From NCBI GenBank assembly GCA_900316905.1, contig ONET01000024.1, positions 1 to 46,300 of the forward strand: DNA of 46,300 bases. Reading direction: 5' to 3'. Positions within the stretch are counted from its first letter, which is position 1. The number at the start of each line of letters is the position of its first letter. The position numbers and the translations under genes were made by a program. Under the pieces are notes generated by a model. It saw nothing but the letters and a program-made list of their open reading frames with translations. It did no database searches and had not been told where the DNA came from. This DNA comes from an uncultured Treponema sp. (lineage in GTDB: Bacteria > Spirochaetota > Spirochaetia > Treponematales > Treponemataceae). Positions 6,576-14,755 of this stretch are shown in pieces.

Positions 6576-7898
6576 ATGGCGCAAGAATTGCCTACAGACG
6601 GAAGCGCGCTGAGAAAAATTAAAATCGCTTCCCGCTGTTTTATGGGCCTTAGCCACATACTTTATTTGCAAGAAAAGGCAAAAGGCGCTTTGTTTGCGGC
6701 GCTTGAAATTCTTTTCATTTGTCTGCTTCCAACTTCTATACGCAAAATCATTCAAATGATTACGCTTGGCGACCCTCATCCAGAGCTTCCCGTCAAGTTG
6801 AGGGACAATTCCGTTTTCATGCTGATTGACGGAATGTTGTTTTTGTCCATAATCGCGATTTTTGTCGTCGCATACATTCTTTCGGTCAAAAGCGCCGAAA
6901 AGTCTTATCAAAAATATTGCGCGTTAAAGCGCTTCTCAAACCAGAAGAACGCTCTTCAAGAGCTTGCCGGCAGCTCCTTCACCGTCTTGGGATTGGCGCC
7001 CGCCGTCATAATGCTCATCATATTCGTCGTGGTGCCGCTGGTTTTTTCTGTGGCGGTCGCCTTCACCAACTACTCCGCTCCCGACCACATCTCTCCGGGC
7101 AACACCGTTGACTGGGTCGGCTTTTCCAACTTCAAGACCCTGCTTTCGGGCGGAACCAACTGGTCGGTCGGCTTTGGCCGCGTGGCCTTGTGGACGGTCA
7201 TTTGGGCTTTTGGCGCCACTTTCACTTGCTACTTTGGCGGCTTGATTATCGCCGTAATGCTCAACGAGGCCAAAATAAAATTCGGCTCTATCTTTAGAGT
7301 CATCTTCATTCTTCCTTACGCGGTTCCGGCCGTAATCACTATGATCACTTGGAAGAATTTGCTTAACGGAACTTTCGGAACCGTCAACAGAACTCTCATG
7401 TCCTTGGGCTTGATTTCGCAGCCGATTCCGTGGCTTGGCTCGCCGGTCCTGGCGCAAATAATGTGCATCGTCATAAACCTTTGGGCGGGCTTCGGCTACT
7501 TCATGATGCTTTCAATGGGCTCGATGACCGCGATTAGCGGAGACCTTTACGAAGCCGCCCGCATCGACGGCGCTTCCGGCGGACAGGTTTTGCGAAAAAT
7601 CACTTTGCCGCTCGTCCTCTATCAGACGATGCCGCAAATCATCATGAGCTTCACGCACAACCTCAACAACTTTGGCATCATCTTCTTCCTTACCGGCGGC
7701 GCTCCCACTGCAAAGGATTCGTCAACAACTCTTGCCGGAGCGACGGACATTTTGGTCACTTGGATTTACAAGCTTACGATTACGCTGCTCAAATACCATT
7801 ACGCTTCTGTAATCGCGGTTCTAATCTTTATCGTCATGGCGCCCTTTGCCATATTCTTGTTCCGCAACACGCGGTCATATAAGGAAGGTGAAATATGA
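6576..7898 (+). CDS. Sugar ABC transporter permease (MalF/GanP-like)
   Basis: This 440-residue inner-membrane protein has the binding-protein-dependent transport domain in its C-terminal two thirds, with the EAA loop EAARIDGASGGQVLRKITLPL that contacts the ATPase. The N-terminal 135 residues carry two extra hydrophobic segments (about 39-57 and 82-105) joined by a soluble stretch, as in MalF, MdxF and GanP. A GGAGG site lies seven bases before the ATG. The stop codon overlaps the start of the next permease by four bases, so the two are translationally coupled. With the upstream lipoprotein and the downstream GH53 enzyme this suggests uptake of beta-1,4-galacto-oligosaccharides, although MalF-type permeases for maltodextrin look much alike. 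The ATPase must be supplied from elsewhere, as with shared MsmK/MsmX proteins. Confidence 0.9.
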   Translation: MAQELPTDGSALRKIKIASRCFMGLSHILYLQEKAKGALFAALEILFICLLPTSIRKIIQMITLGDPHPELPVKLRDNSVFMLIDGMLFLSIIAIFVVAYILSVKSAEKSYQKYCALKRFSNQKNALQELAGSSFTVLGLAPAVIMLIIFVVVPLVFSVAVAFTNYSAPDHISPGNTVDWVGFSNFKTLLSGGTNWSVGFGRVALWTVIWAFGATFTCYFGGLIIAVMLNEAKIKFGSIFRVIFILPYAVPAVITMITWKNLLNGTFGTVNRTLMSLGLISQPIPWLGSPVLAQIMCIVINLWAGFGYFMMLSMGSMTAISGDLYEAARIDGASGGQVLRKITLPLVLYQTMPQIIMSFTHNLNNFGIIFFLTGGAPTAKDSSTTLAGATDILVTWIYKLTITLLKYHYASVIAVLIFIVMAPFAIFLFRNTRSYKEGEI

Positions 7899-8764
7899 TG
7901 TCAGATTCAATCGAAGCGAAGGCAAAAAACTACAGGACAACCCAGTACATCATAAAAGTGATGATGGTGGCCTTTTTTATCTTGGTTTCCCTTTCGGTAA
8001 TTTACCCGATGATTTACGTCGTGTCGGGCGCGGTCACTCCAGGAAATTCCATCGCCGACATGGAGCCCAAGCCGTTTTCCAAGGGCGTGACGTTTGAGCA
8101 CTTCAAGTACTTGTTCTTTAAGAGCGACTACGGCCTTTGGTTTTTGAACACGCTAAAAATCGCCGTCGCGACTTCCGTCATCACAATGGTGATAACATCG
8201 CTTTCGGCCTACATTTTTTCGCGCTTTAGATTCACCATCAAGCAGCCGCTTTTGATGAGCCTCTTGATTTTGCAAGTCTTTCCTTCTTTTGTAGGAATGA
8301 TCGCCATCTATGTAATCTTGCTTCGCATCGGCGGCCTTGACACCTTGTGGGGCTTGGTCTTGGTTTACGTAGCCGGAAACATTCCATACAACGTGTGGAT
8401 GGTAAAAAGCTACATCGACACAATTCCCAGAAGCTTGGACGAAGCCGCCCGCATCGACGGCGCCAGCCACTTTAGGATTTGGGCAACGATCGTGATGCCG
8501 GTAGCCAAGCCCATCATCACCTTCTTGGGAATCACGACCTTTACAGGACCTTGGATGGACTTTGTCTTCCCAAAAATGGTTTTGCGCTCGGTCAACAAGC
8601 AGACGCTGGCCTTGGGCTTGTTCAGCTTTGTCACCGACAAAAAGAACGACTTCACGACCTTCGCGGCCGGCTCTTTGATAATCGCCATTCCCTTTGTAAT
8701 CTTCTTCATCTTTGGACAAAAGGCCATGATGATGAGCATGGGCGGCGGAGCAGTCAAAGAATAA
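7895..8764 (+). CDS. Sugar ABC transporter permease (MalG/GanQ-like)
   Basis: The 289-residue protein is a typical MalG-type permease with about six membrane helices and the EAA loop EAARIDGASHFRIWATIVMPVAKP near residue 185. It overlaps the preceding permease by four bases, with a GGTG-type site inside that gene. The C-terminus (GQKAMMMSMGGGAVKE) matches the ending usual for MalG-like subunits, showing that it is full length. It forms the heterodimeric channel with the MalF-like partner. The last codons lie in the left arm of a 19-bp perfect inverted repeat, so the mRNA end of this gene folds into a stable hairpin before the galactanase gene. Galacto-oligosaccharide specificity is inferred from the neighbours. 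Confidence 0.9.
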   Translation: MMSDSIEAKAKNYRTTQYIIKVMMVAFFILVSLSVIYPMIYVVSGAVTPGNSIADMEPKPFSKGVTFEHFKYLFFKSDYGLWFLNTLKIAVATSVITMVITSLSAYIFSRFRFTIKQPLLMSLLILQVFPSFVGMIAIYVILLRIGGLDTLWGLVLVYVAGNIPYNVWMVKSYIDTIPRSLDEAARIDGASHFRIWATIVMPVAKPIITFLGITTFTGPWMDFVFPKMVLRSVNKQTLALGLFSFVTDKKNDFTTFAAGSLIIAIPFVIFFIFGQKAMMMSMGGGAVKE

Positions 8765-8792
8765 AATTGCAAGGCAATTTTATTCTTTGACT
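8752..8792 (+). other. 19-bp perfect inverted repeat spanning the permease stop codon
   Basis: Bases 8752-8770 are exactly complementary to 8774-8792 with only AAG as loop. The left arm includes the last codons and the TAA. The stem is mostly A/T. It could protect the upstream message or limit readthrough into ganB. Confidence 0.85.
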
Positions 8793-8794
8793 AA

Positions 8795-8828
8795 CGAGAA
8801 TTGAGACGCTGTCGCGACTCAATTCTCG
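8795..8828 (+). other. Second stem-loop of a hairpin pair
   Basis: CGAGAATTGAG (8795-8805) pairs with 8818-8828, and after one mismatch CGC pairs with GCG around a TGTC loop. Order and ends (first hairpin, then a CGAG...CTCGCG hairpin) copy the pair at 6467-6538 although the stem sequences differ. Confidence 0.75.
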
Positions 8829-8845
8829 CGGACGAATGGAAAAAC

Positions 8846-8876
8846 TTGCGGGTGTAAATTTTTTTTACACTCGCAA
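8846..8876 (+). other. Third stem-loop upstream of ganB
   Basis: Bases 8846-8858 pair with 8864-8876 (13 bp, one G-U) around a loop of five Ts. A weaker pairing follows (GATGTCG 8878-8884 with 8904-8910). Together with the two preceding stems, most of the 182-bp gap is foldable. Confidence 0.65.
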
Positions 8877-8946
8877 TGATGTCGTGTCATCGTCACGCGC
8901 GGCCGACATCGGTAGCGGTTTATATTTATATTTTTTTGGAGGAAAA

Positions 8947-10956
8947 ATGAAAATGCAAACTGTCGCGGCGACAACGGCCGCTTTTATTTTGGCAATATGC
9001 GCAACAAGTTGCGCAAAAAAGGCCCGCGTATACACGGAAGTTCCGCAAGAAAATCCCGGAATCTTTTTGCCCAAGTCCGCCACGGCGCGGCCGGACTTTA
9101 TCCGCGGCGTTGACGTTTCCACCGTAATAGCGCAAGAAGAAAGCGGCGTCGTTTACCGCGACCGCGCCGGAAATCCCCAGGACCTTTTCAAGACCCTGCG
9201 CCAAAACGGCGTCAACTACATCCGCGTCCGCGTGTGGAACAATCCTTGGACCGAAAGCGGCGCCTCCTTTGGCGGCGGGCACAACGACGTTGAAACGGCA
9301 GTCCAAATCGCAAAGCGCGCGGCCAAGTACGACTTGCCCTTGCTTGTAGACTTCCATTACTCGGACTTTTGGGCCGACCCCAACAAGCAAAAGGCGCCGC
9401 GCGCCTGGGCCAGCATGAATATGGAGCAAAAGCAAAAGGCGCTCCACGACTTTACCAAAGAAAGCCTAAAAAAAATTCTTAAAAGCGGCGCCGCCGTCGG
9501 CATGGTTCAAATCGGAAACGAAACGACAACCGGCATGGCCGGCGAAAAAAACTGGATGAATGTCTGCAAGCTTATGAACGCCGGCAGCCGCGCCGTCCGC
9601 GAAATTTCCAAAGACATAAAGGTCGTAGTCCACTTCACCAACCCGGAAAAGGCCGGCGAATACGAGCATATCGCGGACATACTGGCCCACAATAAGGTTG
9701 ACTACGACGTCTTTGGCACCAGCGACTATCCCTACTGGCACTTGGGAACAAAAAACTTGGCCGCGCTCTTGGACAAAATCGCCGACAAGACCGGCAAAAA
9801 AGTGATGGTCTGCGAGTTTTCCGCGCCCTACACATACGCGGACGGCGACTCAAGCGGAAACTCGATTGGCGAAGACTCATACTTTTACGGCGAAAAGCGA
9901 TACTCGGTCAGCGTCCAAGGCCAGGCCGACGTGATTTACGACTACATAAACGACATGAGCGCTCTTGGCCAAAAATGCCTTGGCGTCTTTTGGTGGGAGC
10001 CGGCCTGGATTCCGGTTCCTGGAAACAGCAGGGAAGAGCGGCAGGCGCTTTGGGAAAAACACGGATCCGGCTGGGCTTCAAGCTACGCCGCGGCCTACGA
10101 CCCAGACGACGCCGGAAAATACTACGGCGGCTCGGCTTGGGACAACCAGGCGCTCTTTGACTTTGAAGGAAAGCCGCTCGCTTCTTTGGCGGCTTGGGGC
10201 TTGGTTTCCGTCGGCGCCCAAACTGACGTCCGCCCGGACTTCGCCCAGCCGATAGAAGTCCGCGCCCGCCTGGGAGAGCCGGTCGTTTTGCCCAAAGAGG
10301 TCGCGGTCACCAACAACGACGGAAGCGCGGCCACAGTCCCGGTCGTTTGGAACGACAAGAGCGACGACGGCGTTCCCGTTTTGGAACTCACTTCCCATGG
10401 GCCGCGCGACTATAAAGTTCACGGACAGGCGGGCGCTTCTTTGTCAGGAAACAGTTCCGGCGTTCCTGTCTTGGCGCGCGTCGCGGCGATAGAATTGAAC
10501 TATATAGAAAATCCTTCGTTTGACGAGCGCGACCTTTCGATGTGGCAAATCCAAGACTTGAACGGAAACGCCAACGAGCTTTTGGTCGTGGAAAAGGCCG
10601 ACGACGCCAAGACTGGAACAAAGGCCTTGCACTGGTGGTCTGAAAAGGAAGTTCATTTTACGGTCCAGCAAAAGGTCGCTGGCCTAAAGCCCGGCCGCTA
10701 CAAGGCTTCGATGCAAATTCACGGCGGCGACAACGGCCCGCGCGACAAGCAAAAGATATTCCTTTTTGCCAAAAGCGGCGGCAAGGAATGGAAGGCGGCC
10801 ACATTCACCGATGGCTGGAGAAGCTTTTTCAACCCGTCAATAAGCGACATTATAGTAGGAAATGACGGCGAATGTATTGTCGGGGCTGAAGTTTCCGGCT
10901 TGGCGGGCTCGTGGGGAAGCTTGGACGACTTTGTCTTGACCCCCGCGGAACGCTGA
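8947..10956 (+). CDS. ganB: Arabinogalactan endo-beta-1,4-galactanase lipoprotein, GH53 with Ig-like and CBM61-like domains
   Basis: The start at 8947 has GGAGG six bases upstream and gives a signal peptide with a loose spirochaetal lipobox (ATSC), so the enzyme is probably lipid-anchored; an upstream in-frame ATG at 8836 lacks these features. Residues about 35-410 are a GH53 catalytic domain: RVRVWNNPW, FHYSDFWADPNKQKAPRAW, QIGNETTTG with acid/base Glu192, and VCEFSAPY with nucleophile Glu290, then VFWWEPAWIP. The enzyme cuts beta-1,4-galactan of pectin side chains internally. A bacterial Ig-like segment follows (about 415-510). The C-terminal 150 residues (IENPSFDERDLSMWQIQD to SLDDFVLTPAE) resemble CBM61, a galactan-binding module found with GH53 enzymes. 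Its products should feed the transporter encoded just upstream. No beta-galactosidase gene is in the window. Confidence 0.92.
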   Translation: MKMQTVAATTAAFILAICATSCAKKARVYTEVPQENPGIFLPKSATARPDFIRGVDVSTVIAQEESGVVYRDRAGNPQDLFKTLRQNGVNYIRVRVWNNPWTESGASFGGGHNDVETAVQIAKRAAKYDLPLLVDFHYSDFWADPNKQKAPRAWASMNMEQKQKALHDFTKESLKKILKSGAAVGMVQIGNETTTGMAGEKNWMNVCKLMNAGSRAVREISKDIKVVVHFTNPEKAGEYEHIADILAHNKVDYDVFGTSDYPYWHLGTKNLAALLDKIADKTGKKVMVCEFSAPYTYADGDSSGNSIGEDSYFYGEKRYSVSVQGQADVIYDYINDMSALGQKCLGVFWWEPAWIPVPGNSREERQALWEKHGSGWASSYAAAYDPDDAGKYYGGSAWDNQALFDFEGKPLASLAAWGLVSVGAQTDVRPDFAQPIEVRARLGEPVVLPKEVAVTNNDGSAATVPVVWNDKSDDGVPVLELTSHGPRDYKVHGQAGASLSGNSSGVPVLARVAAIELNYIENPSFDERDLSMWQIQDLNGNANELLVVEKADDAKTGTKALHWWSEKEVHFTVQQKVAGLKPGRYKASMQIHGGDNGPRDKQKIFLFAKSGGKEWKAATFTDGWRSFFNPSISDIIVGNDGECIVGAEVSGLAGSWGSLDDFVLTPAER

Positions 10957-11007
10957 AAATACATTTGTAAAGCATAAAATTCCGCCCAACTCAAGGAAAA
11001 AAGACGC

Positions 11008-11021
11008 GGCAAGCGGTTTCC
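11008..11021 (-). promoter_or_regulatory. Upstream copy of an inverted operator-like site
   Basis: Read on the minus strand this is GGAAACCGCTTGCC, identical at 13 of 14 positions to the site at 11130-11143 on the other strand. It has the CG-centred form typical of LacI-family operators. The copies lie 122 bp apart on either side of the promoter. Confidence 0.55.
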
Positions 11022-11022
11022 A

Positions 11023-11066
11023 AGCGCTCAAAACGGCAAAAAAATGTCGTTTTGAGCGCTTTTTTT
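11023..11066 (+). terminator. Rho-independent terminator after ganB
   Basis: AGCGCTCAAAACG (11023-11035) pairs perfectly with 11048-11060, and seven Ts follow the stem. It closes the galactan-type operon. Confidence 0.85.
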
Positions 11067-11086
11067 AAATTTTTTTACGAATTTTG

Positions 11087-11115
11087 TTGACAAAGTTGAA
11101 AAACGGAGTGATAAT
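11087..11115 (+). promoter_or_regulatory. Sigma-70 promoter of the second sugar transporter operon
   Basis: TTGACA (11087-11092), a 17-bp spacer and GATAAT (11110-11115) form a strong promoter. Transcription should start near 11122, leaving a leader of about 70 bases that contains the downstream operator-like site. Confidence 0.75.
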
Positions 11116-11129
11116 GTTATAAGAAAAAG

Positions 11130-11143
11130 GGAAACCGATTGCC
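11130..11143 (+). promoter_or_regulatory. Downstream operator-like site, LacI/cre type
   Basis: GGAAACCGATTGCC sits about 8-22 bases after the predicted transcription start and matches 11 of 14 positions of the cre-like consensus of LacI-family regulators. A repressor bound here would block elongation. The LacI-family gene at 16408 is the obvious candidate. Confidence 0.55.
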
Positions 11144-11193
11144 TTGACAGTCGCTCCCGGTTATTTTATTAAATCATATATCCTGGAGGAAAT

Positions 11194-12477
11194 ATGAAGA
11201 AAAGTCACGTTATTATTGCATCGGTTGCCGCCGCTGCAATGCTTCTTGTTACAAGCTGCGGAAAAGCCGGCGGAAGCAAAGAAGAAGCGAAGAAATTGGT
11301 TGTTTGGTCTTTCACAGACGAACTTCAGACAATGATTGACAAGTACTACAAAGTCGATCATCCGGACATCGAGGTTGAGTACTCACTCACACCGACCGAT
11401 CAGTTCCCCAACAAGTTGGACCCCGTTTTGGCCTCAGGCAACGGCGCTCCCGACGTTTTCGCTTTGGAAGACGCTTTCGTTCGCAAGTATGTTGAGCAGG
11501 GCGACAAGTTGATGCTCGACATCACAGACGTTTACAACGAGATTAAGTCTAAGATGATCCCGTATCCTGCCGAAGTTGGAACATACAACGGAAAAGTTTA
11601 CGGACTTTCTTGGCAGGCTTGTCCTGGCGCCTACTTCTATCGCCGCTCATTGGCCAAGAAGTACCTCGGATCTGACGATCCCGCCGCTGTTCAGAAGGCT
11701 TTCGCCAACTGGGACACATTCCTCAACACAGCCCGCGCCCTCAAGAAGGCTTCTGGCGGAAAGTGCGTTATCCTTTCTACAACTGGCGACTTGTTCAAGC
11801 CCTTCCAGGGCGCCCGCAAGGGACCGTGGATCCAGGGTGGAAAGTTGGTAGTTGACCCCGCCATGGAAGACTACATGGAAATGGCCAAGACTCTCAAGGA
11901 CGAAGGACTTGAAGGACGCCAGGGACAGTGGTCAGAAGGCTGGTTCGCCGGATTCAAGGGCGAGCTCAAGGACGAAGCCGGAAAGCCGGTTGAAGTATTC
12001 GGAACATTCTTGCCCACATGGGGACTTCACTATGTTCTTAAGCCCAACGCTGGCAGCACAGCCGGTGACTGGGGCATGATCGCCGGACCCGCTCCCTACC
12101 GCTGGGGTGGCACTTGGGTTGGCGCCTACAAAGGAACAAAGGTTCCCAAGTTGGCCAAAGAGTTCATCAAGTACGTTGCCACAGACGACGGCTTCTTGAC
12201 AAAGTGGGCCAAAGACACAGGCGACGTTGTTTCTAACAACAACGTTATCAACGCCATCAAAGACACATACAACGAGCCCTTCCTTAACGGACAGAACCAC
12301 TACGCTGAGTTCGCCGCTATGGCCAACAACGTAGACGGAAAGCTCAACCAGGGAACTGACCAGGCTGTTGAAGGCTTCTGGGGCGAAGCGGTTGGCTCAT
12401 ATGTCAACGGCGAAAAGTCAAAGGCTGACGCCATCGCTGACTTCAAGAAGCACGTTGCCGACGAGCTTGGATTCTAA
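11194..12477 (+). CDS. Sugar ABC transporter substrate-binding lipoprotein, second system
   Basis: The 427-residue protein has a signal peptide and lipobox VTSC, then a family 1 extracellular solute-binding fold: KKLVVWSFTDELQTMIDKYYKVDHPDIEVEY, GAPDVFALEDAFVRKYVEQG and GKVYGLSWQACPGAYFYRRSL. GGAGG lies seven bases before the ATG. Unlike the first system it is not MalE-like in the ligand region (WQACPGA, FLPTWGLHYVLKP). The two permease genes downstream and the GH43 beta-xylosidase point to xylo- or arabinoxylo-oligosaccharides, by context only. The gene has its own strong promoter with flanking operator-like sites, and a hairpin and terminator after the stop codon, so it is likely the most abundant product of its operon. 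Confidence 0.88.
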   Translation: MKKSHVIIASVAAAAMLLVTSCGKAGGSKEEAKKLVVWSFTDELQTMIDKYYKVDHPDIEVEYSLTPTDQFPNKLDPVLASGNGAPDVFALEDAFVRKYVEQGDKLMLDITDVYNEIKSKMIPYPAEVGTYNGKVYGLSWQACPGAYFYRRSLAKKYLGSDDPAAVQKAFANWDTFLNTARALKKASGGKCVILSTTGDLFKPFQGARKGPWIQGGKLVVDPAMEDYMEMAKTLKDEGLEGRQGQWSEGWFAGFKGELKDEAGKPVEVFGTFLPTWGLHYVLKPNAGSTAGDWGMIAGPAPYRWGGTWVGAYKGTKVPKLAKEFIKYVATDDGFLTKWAKDTGDVVSNNNVINAIKDTYNEPFLNGQNHYAEFAAMANNVDGKLNQGTDQAVEGFWGEAVGSYVNGEKSKADAIADFKKHVADELGF

Positions 12478-12494
12478 TCCAACCTAAAACTTCG

Positions 12495-12582
12495 AACGTA
12501 ATTCGCCTTTTGGCGGATTGCGTTTGCCAAAGGGCGCAGGAAGATTAATCAGCGCGATTTGTCGGACTGCGCCCTTTTTTTT
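12495..12582 (+). terminator. Stem-loop and intrinsic terminator between binding-protein and permease genes
   Basis: Bases 12495-12507 pair with 12512-12524 (13 bp with two G-U pairs, TTTT loop). Then AAAGGGCGCAG (12529-12539) pairs with 12567-12577 across a 27-base loop, followed by a run of Ts. Since the permease genes follow on the same strand without a clear promoter, it probably acts as an attenuator. Confidence 0.65.
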
Positions 12583-12685
12583 CACCTGATTTTTTGCAAA
12601 CAAAAACAAAATATTATTTTTGATTTTTTCTGTGATTCCCTTCAAGCGACGGATTCACAAAATGGGTTTTCTAGGAGAAACAAAG

Positions 12686-13666
12686 ATGCCTATATTAAAA
12701 ACTAAAAAAGCAAAAGGATCCGAAGCGCGTCTTGCAAAATACGGCGTGTTCTTTGTACTGCCATTCCTTTGCGTTTACGCAATATTCAATCTGTGGCCTA
12801 CAGTGTACACAATTTTGCTTTCCTTCACAGACCTTAACAAGTTCGACACATTGAAGGACGCCAGCTTTGTTGGCGGAGCCAACTATGCCGCCCTTATAAA
12901 GGACTCAAACTTTTGGGGCTCAGTTATCAACACGTTCATCATGTGGGGCTTCAACTTCGCTCCGCAGTTGGGCATTGCCCTTATTTTCGCGGTTATCTTC
13001 ACCGACCCGGGAATGAGCGGACTTAAAGGAAAGAACGCTTTCCGCGCGATTTTCTATCTTCCAAACTTGCTTACAGCGGCCTCGGTTGCGATTTTGTTCC
13101 GAAGCCTTTTTGCATATCCGATTGGACCTATCAACCAATTCTTCACAAAGATAGGCATTCAGCATGAATTCACGCAGGCTTCAGGCGAAGTCATTAAGGA
13201 AGGAATCAACTTCTTCCGCAGCCCCGCTTGGTCTCGGGGAATTGTTTCCTTCATCCAGTGGTGGATGTGGTGCGGCCAGACCTTGATCATGTTGATGGCG
13301 GGAATCACTTCAATTTCACCGTCATTGTATGAATCGGCCGTAGTTGACGGAGCCACGCAGCGCCAGCAGACTTGGTACATCACGCTTCCGCTTTTGCGCC
13401 CGATGATGCTCTTCTTGCTCGTAACTTCAATCATCGGCGGCATGCAGCTCTTTGAAATTCCCTTCTTGCTTACCGACATGCGCGGCGGACCTGACTACAG
13501 AATCCGCACAATGGTTCTTTACATGTATAACACCGCCTTCCAGGGCGTAAACAAGTATGGTTACGCTTCGGCAATCGCCATGGGTGTATTTGTGATTACA
13601 ATGTTCTTCTCTGCGTTGGTATTCTTCTTCATGCAAGACCGCTCAGAGCCCAAGGGCAGAAGGTAG
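12686..13666 (+). CDS. Sugar ABC transporter permease (LacF/UgpA-like)
   Basis: This protein of 326 residues starts at the ATG preceded by AGGAG eight bases upstream; an in-frame ATG at 12620 lacks a site. It has about six membrane helices beginning with YGVFFVLPFLCVYAIFNLWP and the cytoplasmic EAA-type loop ESAVVDGATQRQQTWYITLPL, where the usual alanines are partly replaced (ESA, GAT). It forms the sugar channel with the next gene product, ten bases downstream. As in the first system no ATPase gene is present. Predicted cargo is xylo-oligosaccharides, from the GH43 gene farther down the operon. Confidence 0.9.
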   Translation: MPILKTKKAKGSEARLAKYGVFFVLPFLCVYAIFNLWPTVYTILLSFTDLNKFDTLKDASFVGGANYAALIKDSNFWGSVINTFIMWGFNFAPQLGIALIFAVIFTDPGMSGLKGKNAFRAIFYLPNLLTAASVAILFRSLFAYPIGPINQFFTKIGIQHEFTQASGEVIKEGINFFRSPAWSRGIVSFIQWWMWCGQTLIMLMAGITSISPSLYESAVVDGATQRQQTWYITLPLLRPMMLFLLVTSIIGGMQLFEIPFLLTDMRGGPDYRIRTMVLYMYNTAFQGVNKYGYASAIAMGVFVITMFFSALVFFFMQDRSEPKGRR

Positions 13667-13676
13667 GAGGTAAAAA

Positions 13677-14636
13677 ATGGATTATAAAGCTGCAAAAACT
13701 GCCAAACAGAGCGTAGTTTACTTTTTCATGGTTTTGTTCATTTTGATCGCGGTCATTCCGGTATGGTTGATGCTTGTCAACGCCACCCGCACGACCGAAG
13801 AGATCAACGCCGGCGTAACCTTGCTTCCAAGCAAGAGCCTTATCAACAACTGGAACATTTTGATTACAACCGGTTCCGGCCTTAAAGTGGCCGCCGGCGG
13901 ACGCTTGATTGACGAGCTTACAAAGCACGCCAAAGAGTATGCCGGAAAATTCGCCAAAATCGGCGATTGGATCATTTTCTTCAAGGCTGGTAAATTCCAG
14001 ATTTGGCAGGGCTTCCTTAACTCGGCCATCATCGCGATTTGCTCAACCGGATTGAACGTGTACTTCTCTTCTTTGACAGCCTATGCCTTGCACGTATATC
14101 GCTTCAAGGGACGCGCCTTCATCTGGGCTTTCATCATGTTCGTTATGATGATTCCGGCTTCGATTTCATTCGTCGGTTTCTATCAGTTTATGTCGAGCAT
14201 CCACTTGGTTGACAGCTTCATTCCGTTGATTGTTCCTGCGATAGCCAGCTCCGCCACGGTATTGTTCATGCGACAGTATATGGCGTCTGTCCTTTCGTTG
14301 GAATTGATTGACGCGGGCCGCATTGACGGAGCGGGCGAGTTTAGGATTTTCAACCAAATCGTTCTTCCGATCATGTCGCCGGCCTTGGCCACCCAGTCAA
14401 TCTTTGGCTTTGTAGGCTCATGGAACAACTTTGTAACTCCTATGATTTTGCTCCAGACCGACAGCAAAAAGACTTTGCCGATTTTCGTTCAGTTGCTTCG
14501 CGGCGACATTTACAGAACGGAGTTCGGAGCCATCTACATGGGTATCGCCGTTTCTTTGATTCCGATTATCATCTTCTACTGCTTCATGTCACGCTTCATC
14601 ATCTCGGGCGTTTCAATGGGCGGCGTAAAAGAGTAA
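13677..14636 (+). CDS. Sugar ABC transporter permease (LacG/UgpE-like)
   Basis: The 319-residue protein has AGGAGG just upstream and the EAA-type loop LELIDAGRIDGAGEFRIFNQIVLPIMSP near residue 215. It ends GVSMGGVKE, the usual MalG-family tail, so it is complete. Between helices 1 and 2 lies an unusually long loop of about 60 residues (LLPSKSLINNWNILITTGSGL to FKAGKFQIWQG) that is probably extracytoplasmic and may contact the binding protein. It partners the preceding permease. A terminator follows 7 bp after the stop, separating it from the GH43 gene, although readthrough is possible. Confidence 0.9.
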   Translation: MDYKAAKTAKQSVVYFFMVLFILIAVIPVWLMLVNATRTTEEINAGVTLLPSKSLINNWNILITTGSGLKVAAGGRLIDELTKHAKEYAGKFAKIGDWIIFFKAGKFQIWQGFLNSAIIAICSTGLNVYFSSLTAYALHVYRFKGRAFIWAFIMFVMMIPASISFVGFYQFMSSIHLVDSFIPLIVPAIASSATVLFMRQYMASVLSLELIDAGRIDGAGEFRIFNQIVLPIMSPALATQSIFGFVGSWNNFVTPMILLQTDSKKTLPIFVQLLRGDIYRTEFGAIYMGIAVSLIPIIIFYCFMSRFIISGVSMGGVKE

Positions 14637-14642
14637 TGGCGC

Positions 14643-14672
14643 AAAAAAAACCGCGGCAGCGCGGTTTTTTTT
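14643..14672 (+). terminator. Intrinsic terminator, probably bidirectional
   Basis: Eight As, CCGCG, loop GCAG, CGCGG and eight Ts form a compact symmetrical terminator right after the second permease gene. Confidence 0.8.
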
Positions 14673-14682
14673 AGGCTTGCGA

Positions 14683-14713
14683 GTTTGCCCGCCATTTTCT
14701 ATGGCAGGCAAAC
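14683..14713. other. Inverted repeat upstream of the GH43 gene
   Basis: GTTTGCCCGCC (14683-14693) and GGCAGGCAAAC (14703-14713) are complementary except for one position, with a nine-base loop. It could be an operator or a leader hairpin 43 bp before the GTG start. It does not match the GGAAACCG-type operator. Confidence 0.45.
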
Positions 14714-14755
14714 ATCGCGGTTTTTGTTTAAAATTCCCATTTTGAGGAAAAAAAA

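Noticed and set aside
8836..8946. Upstream in-frame start for the galactanase
   Set aside because: The extension reads through hairpins and would bury the signal peptide; the ATG at 8947 has a good GGAGG and starts the signal sequence.
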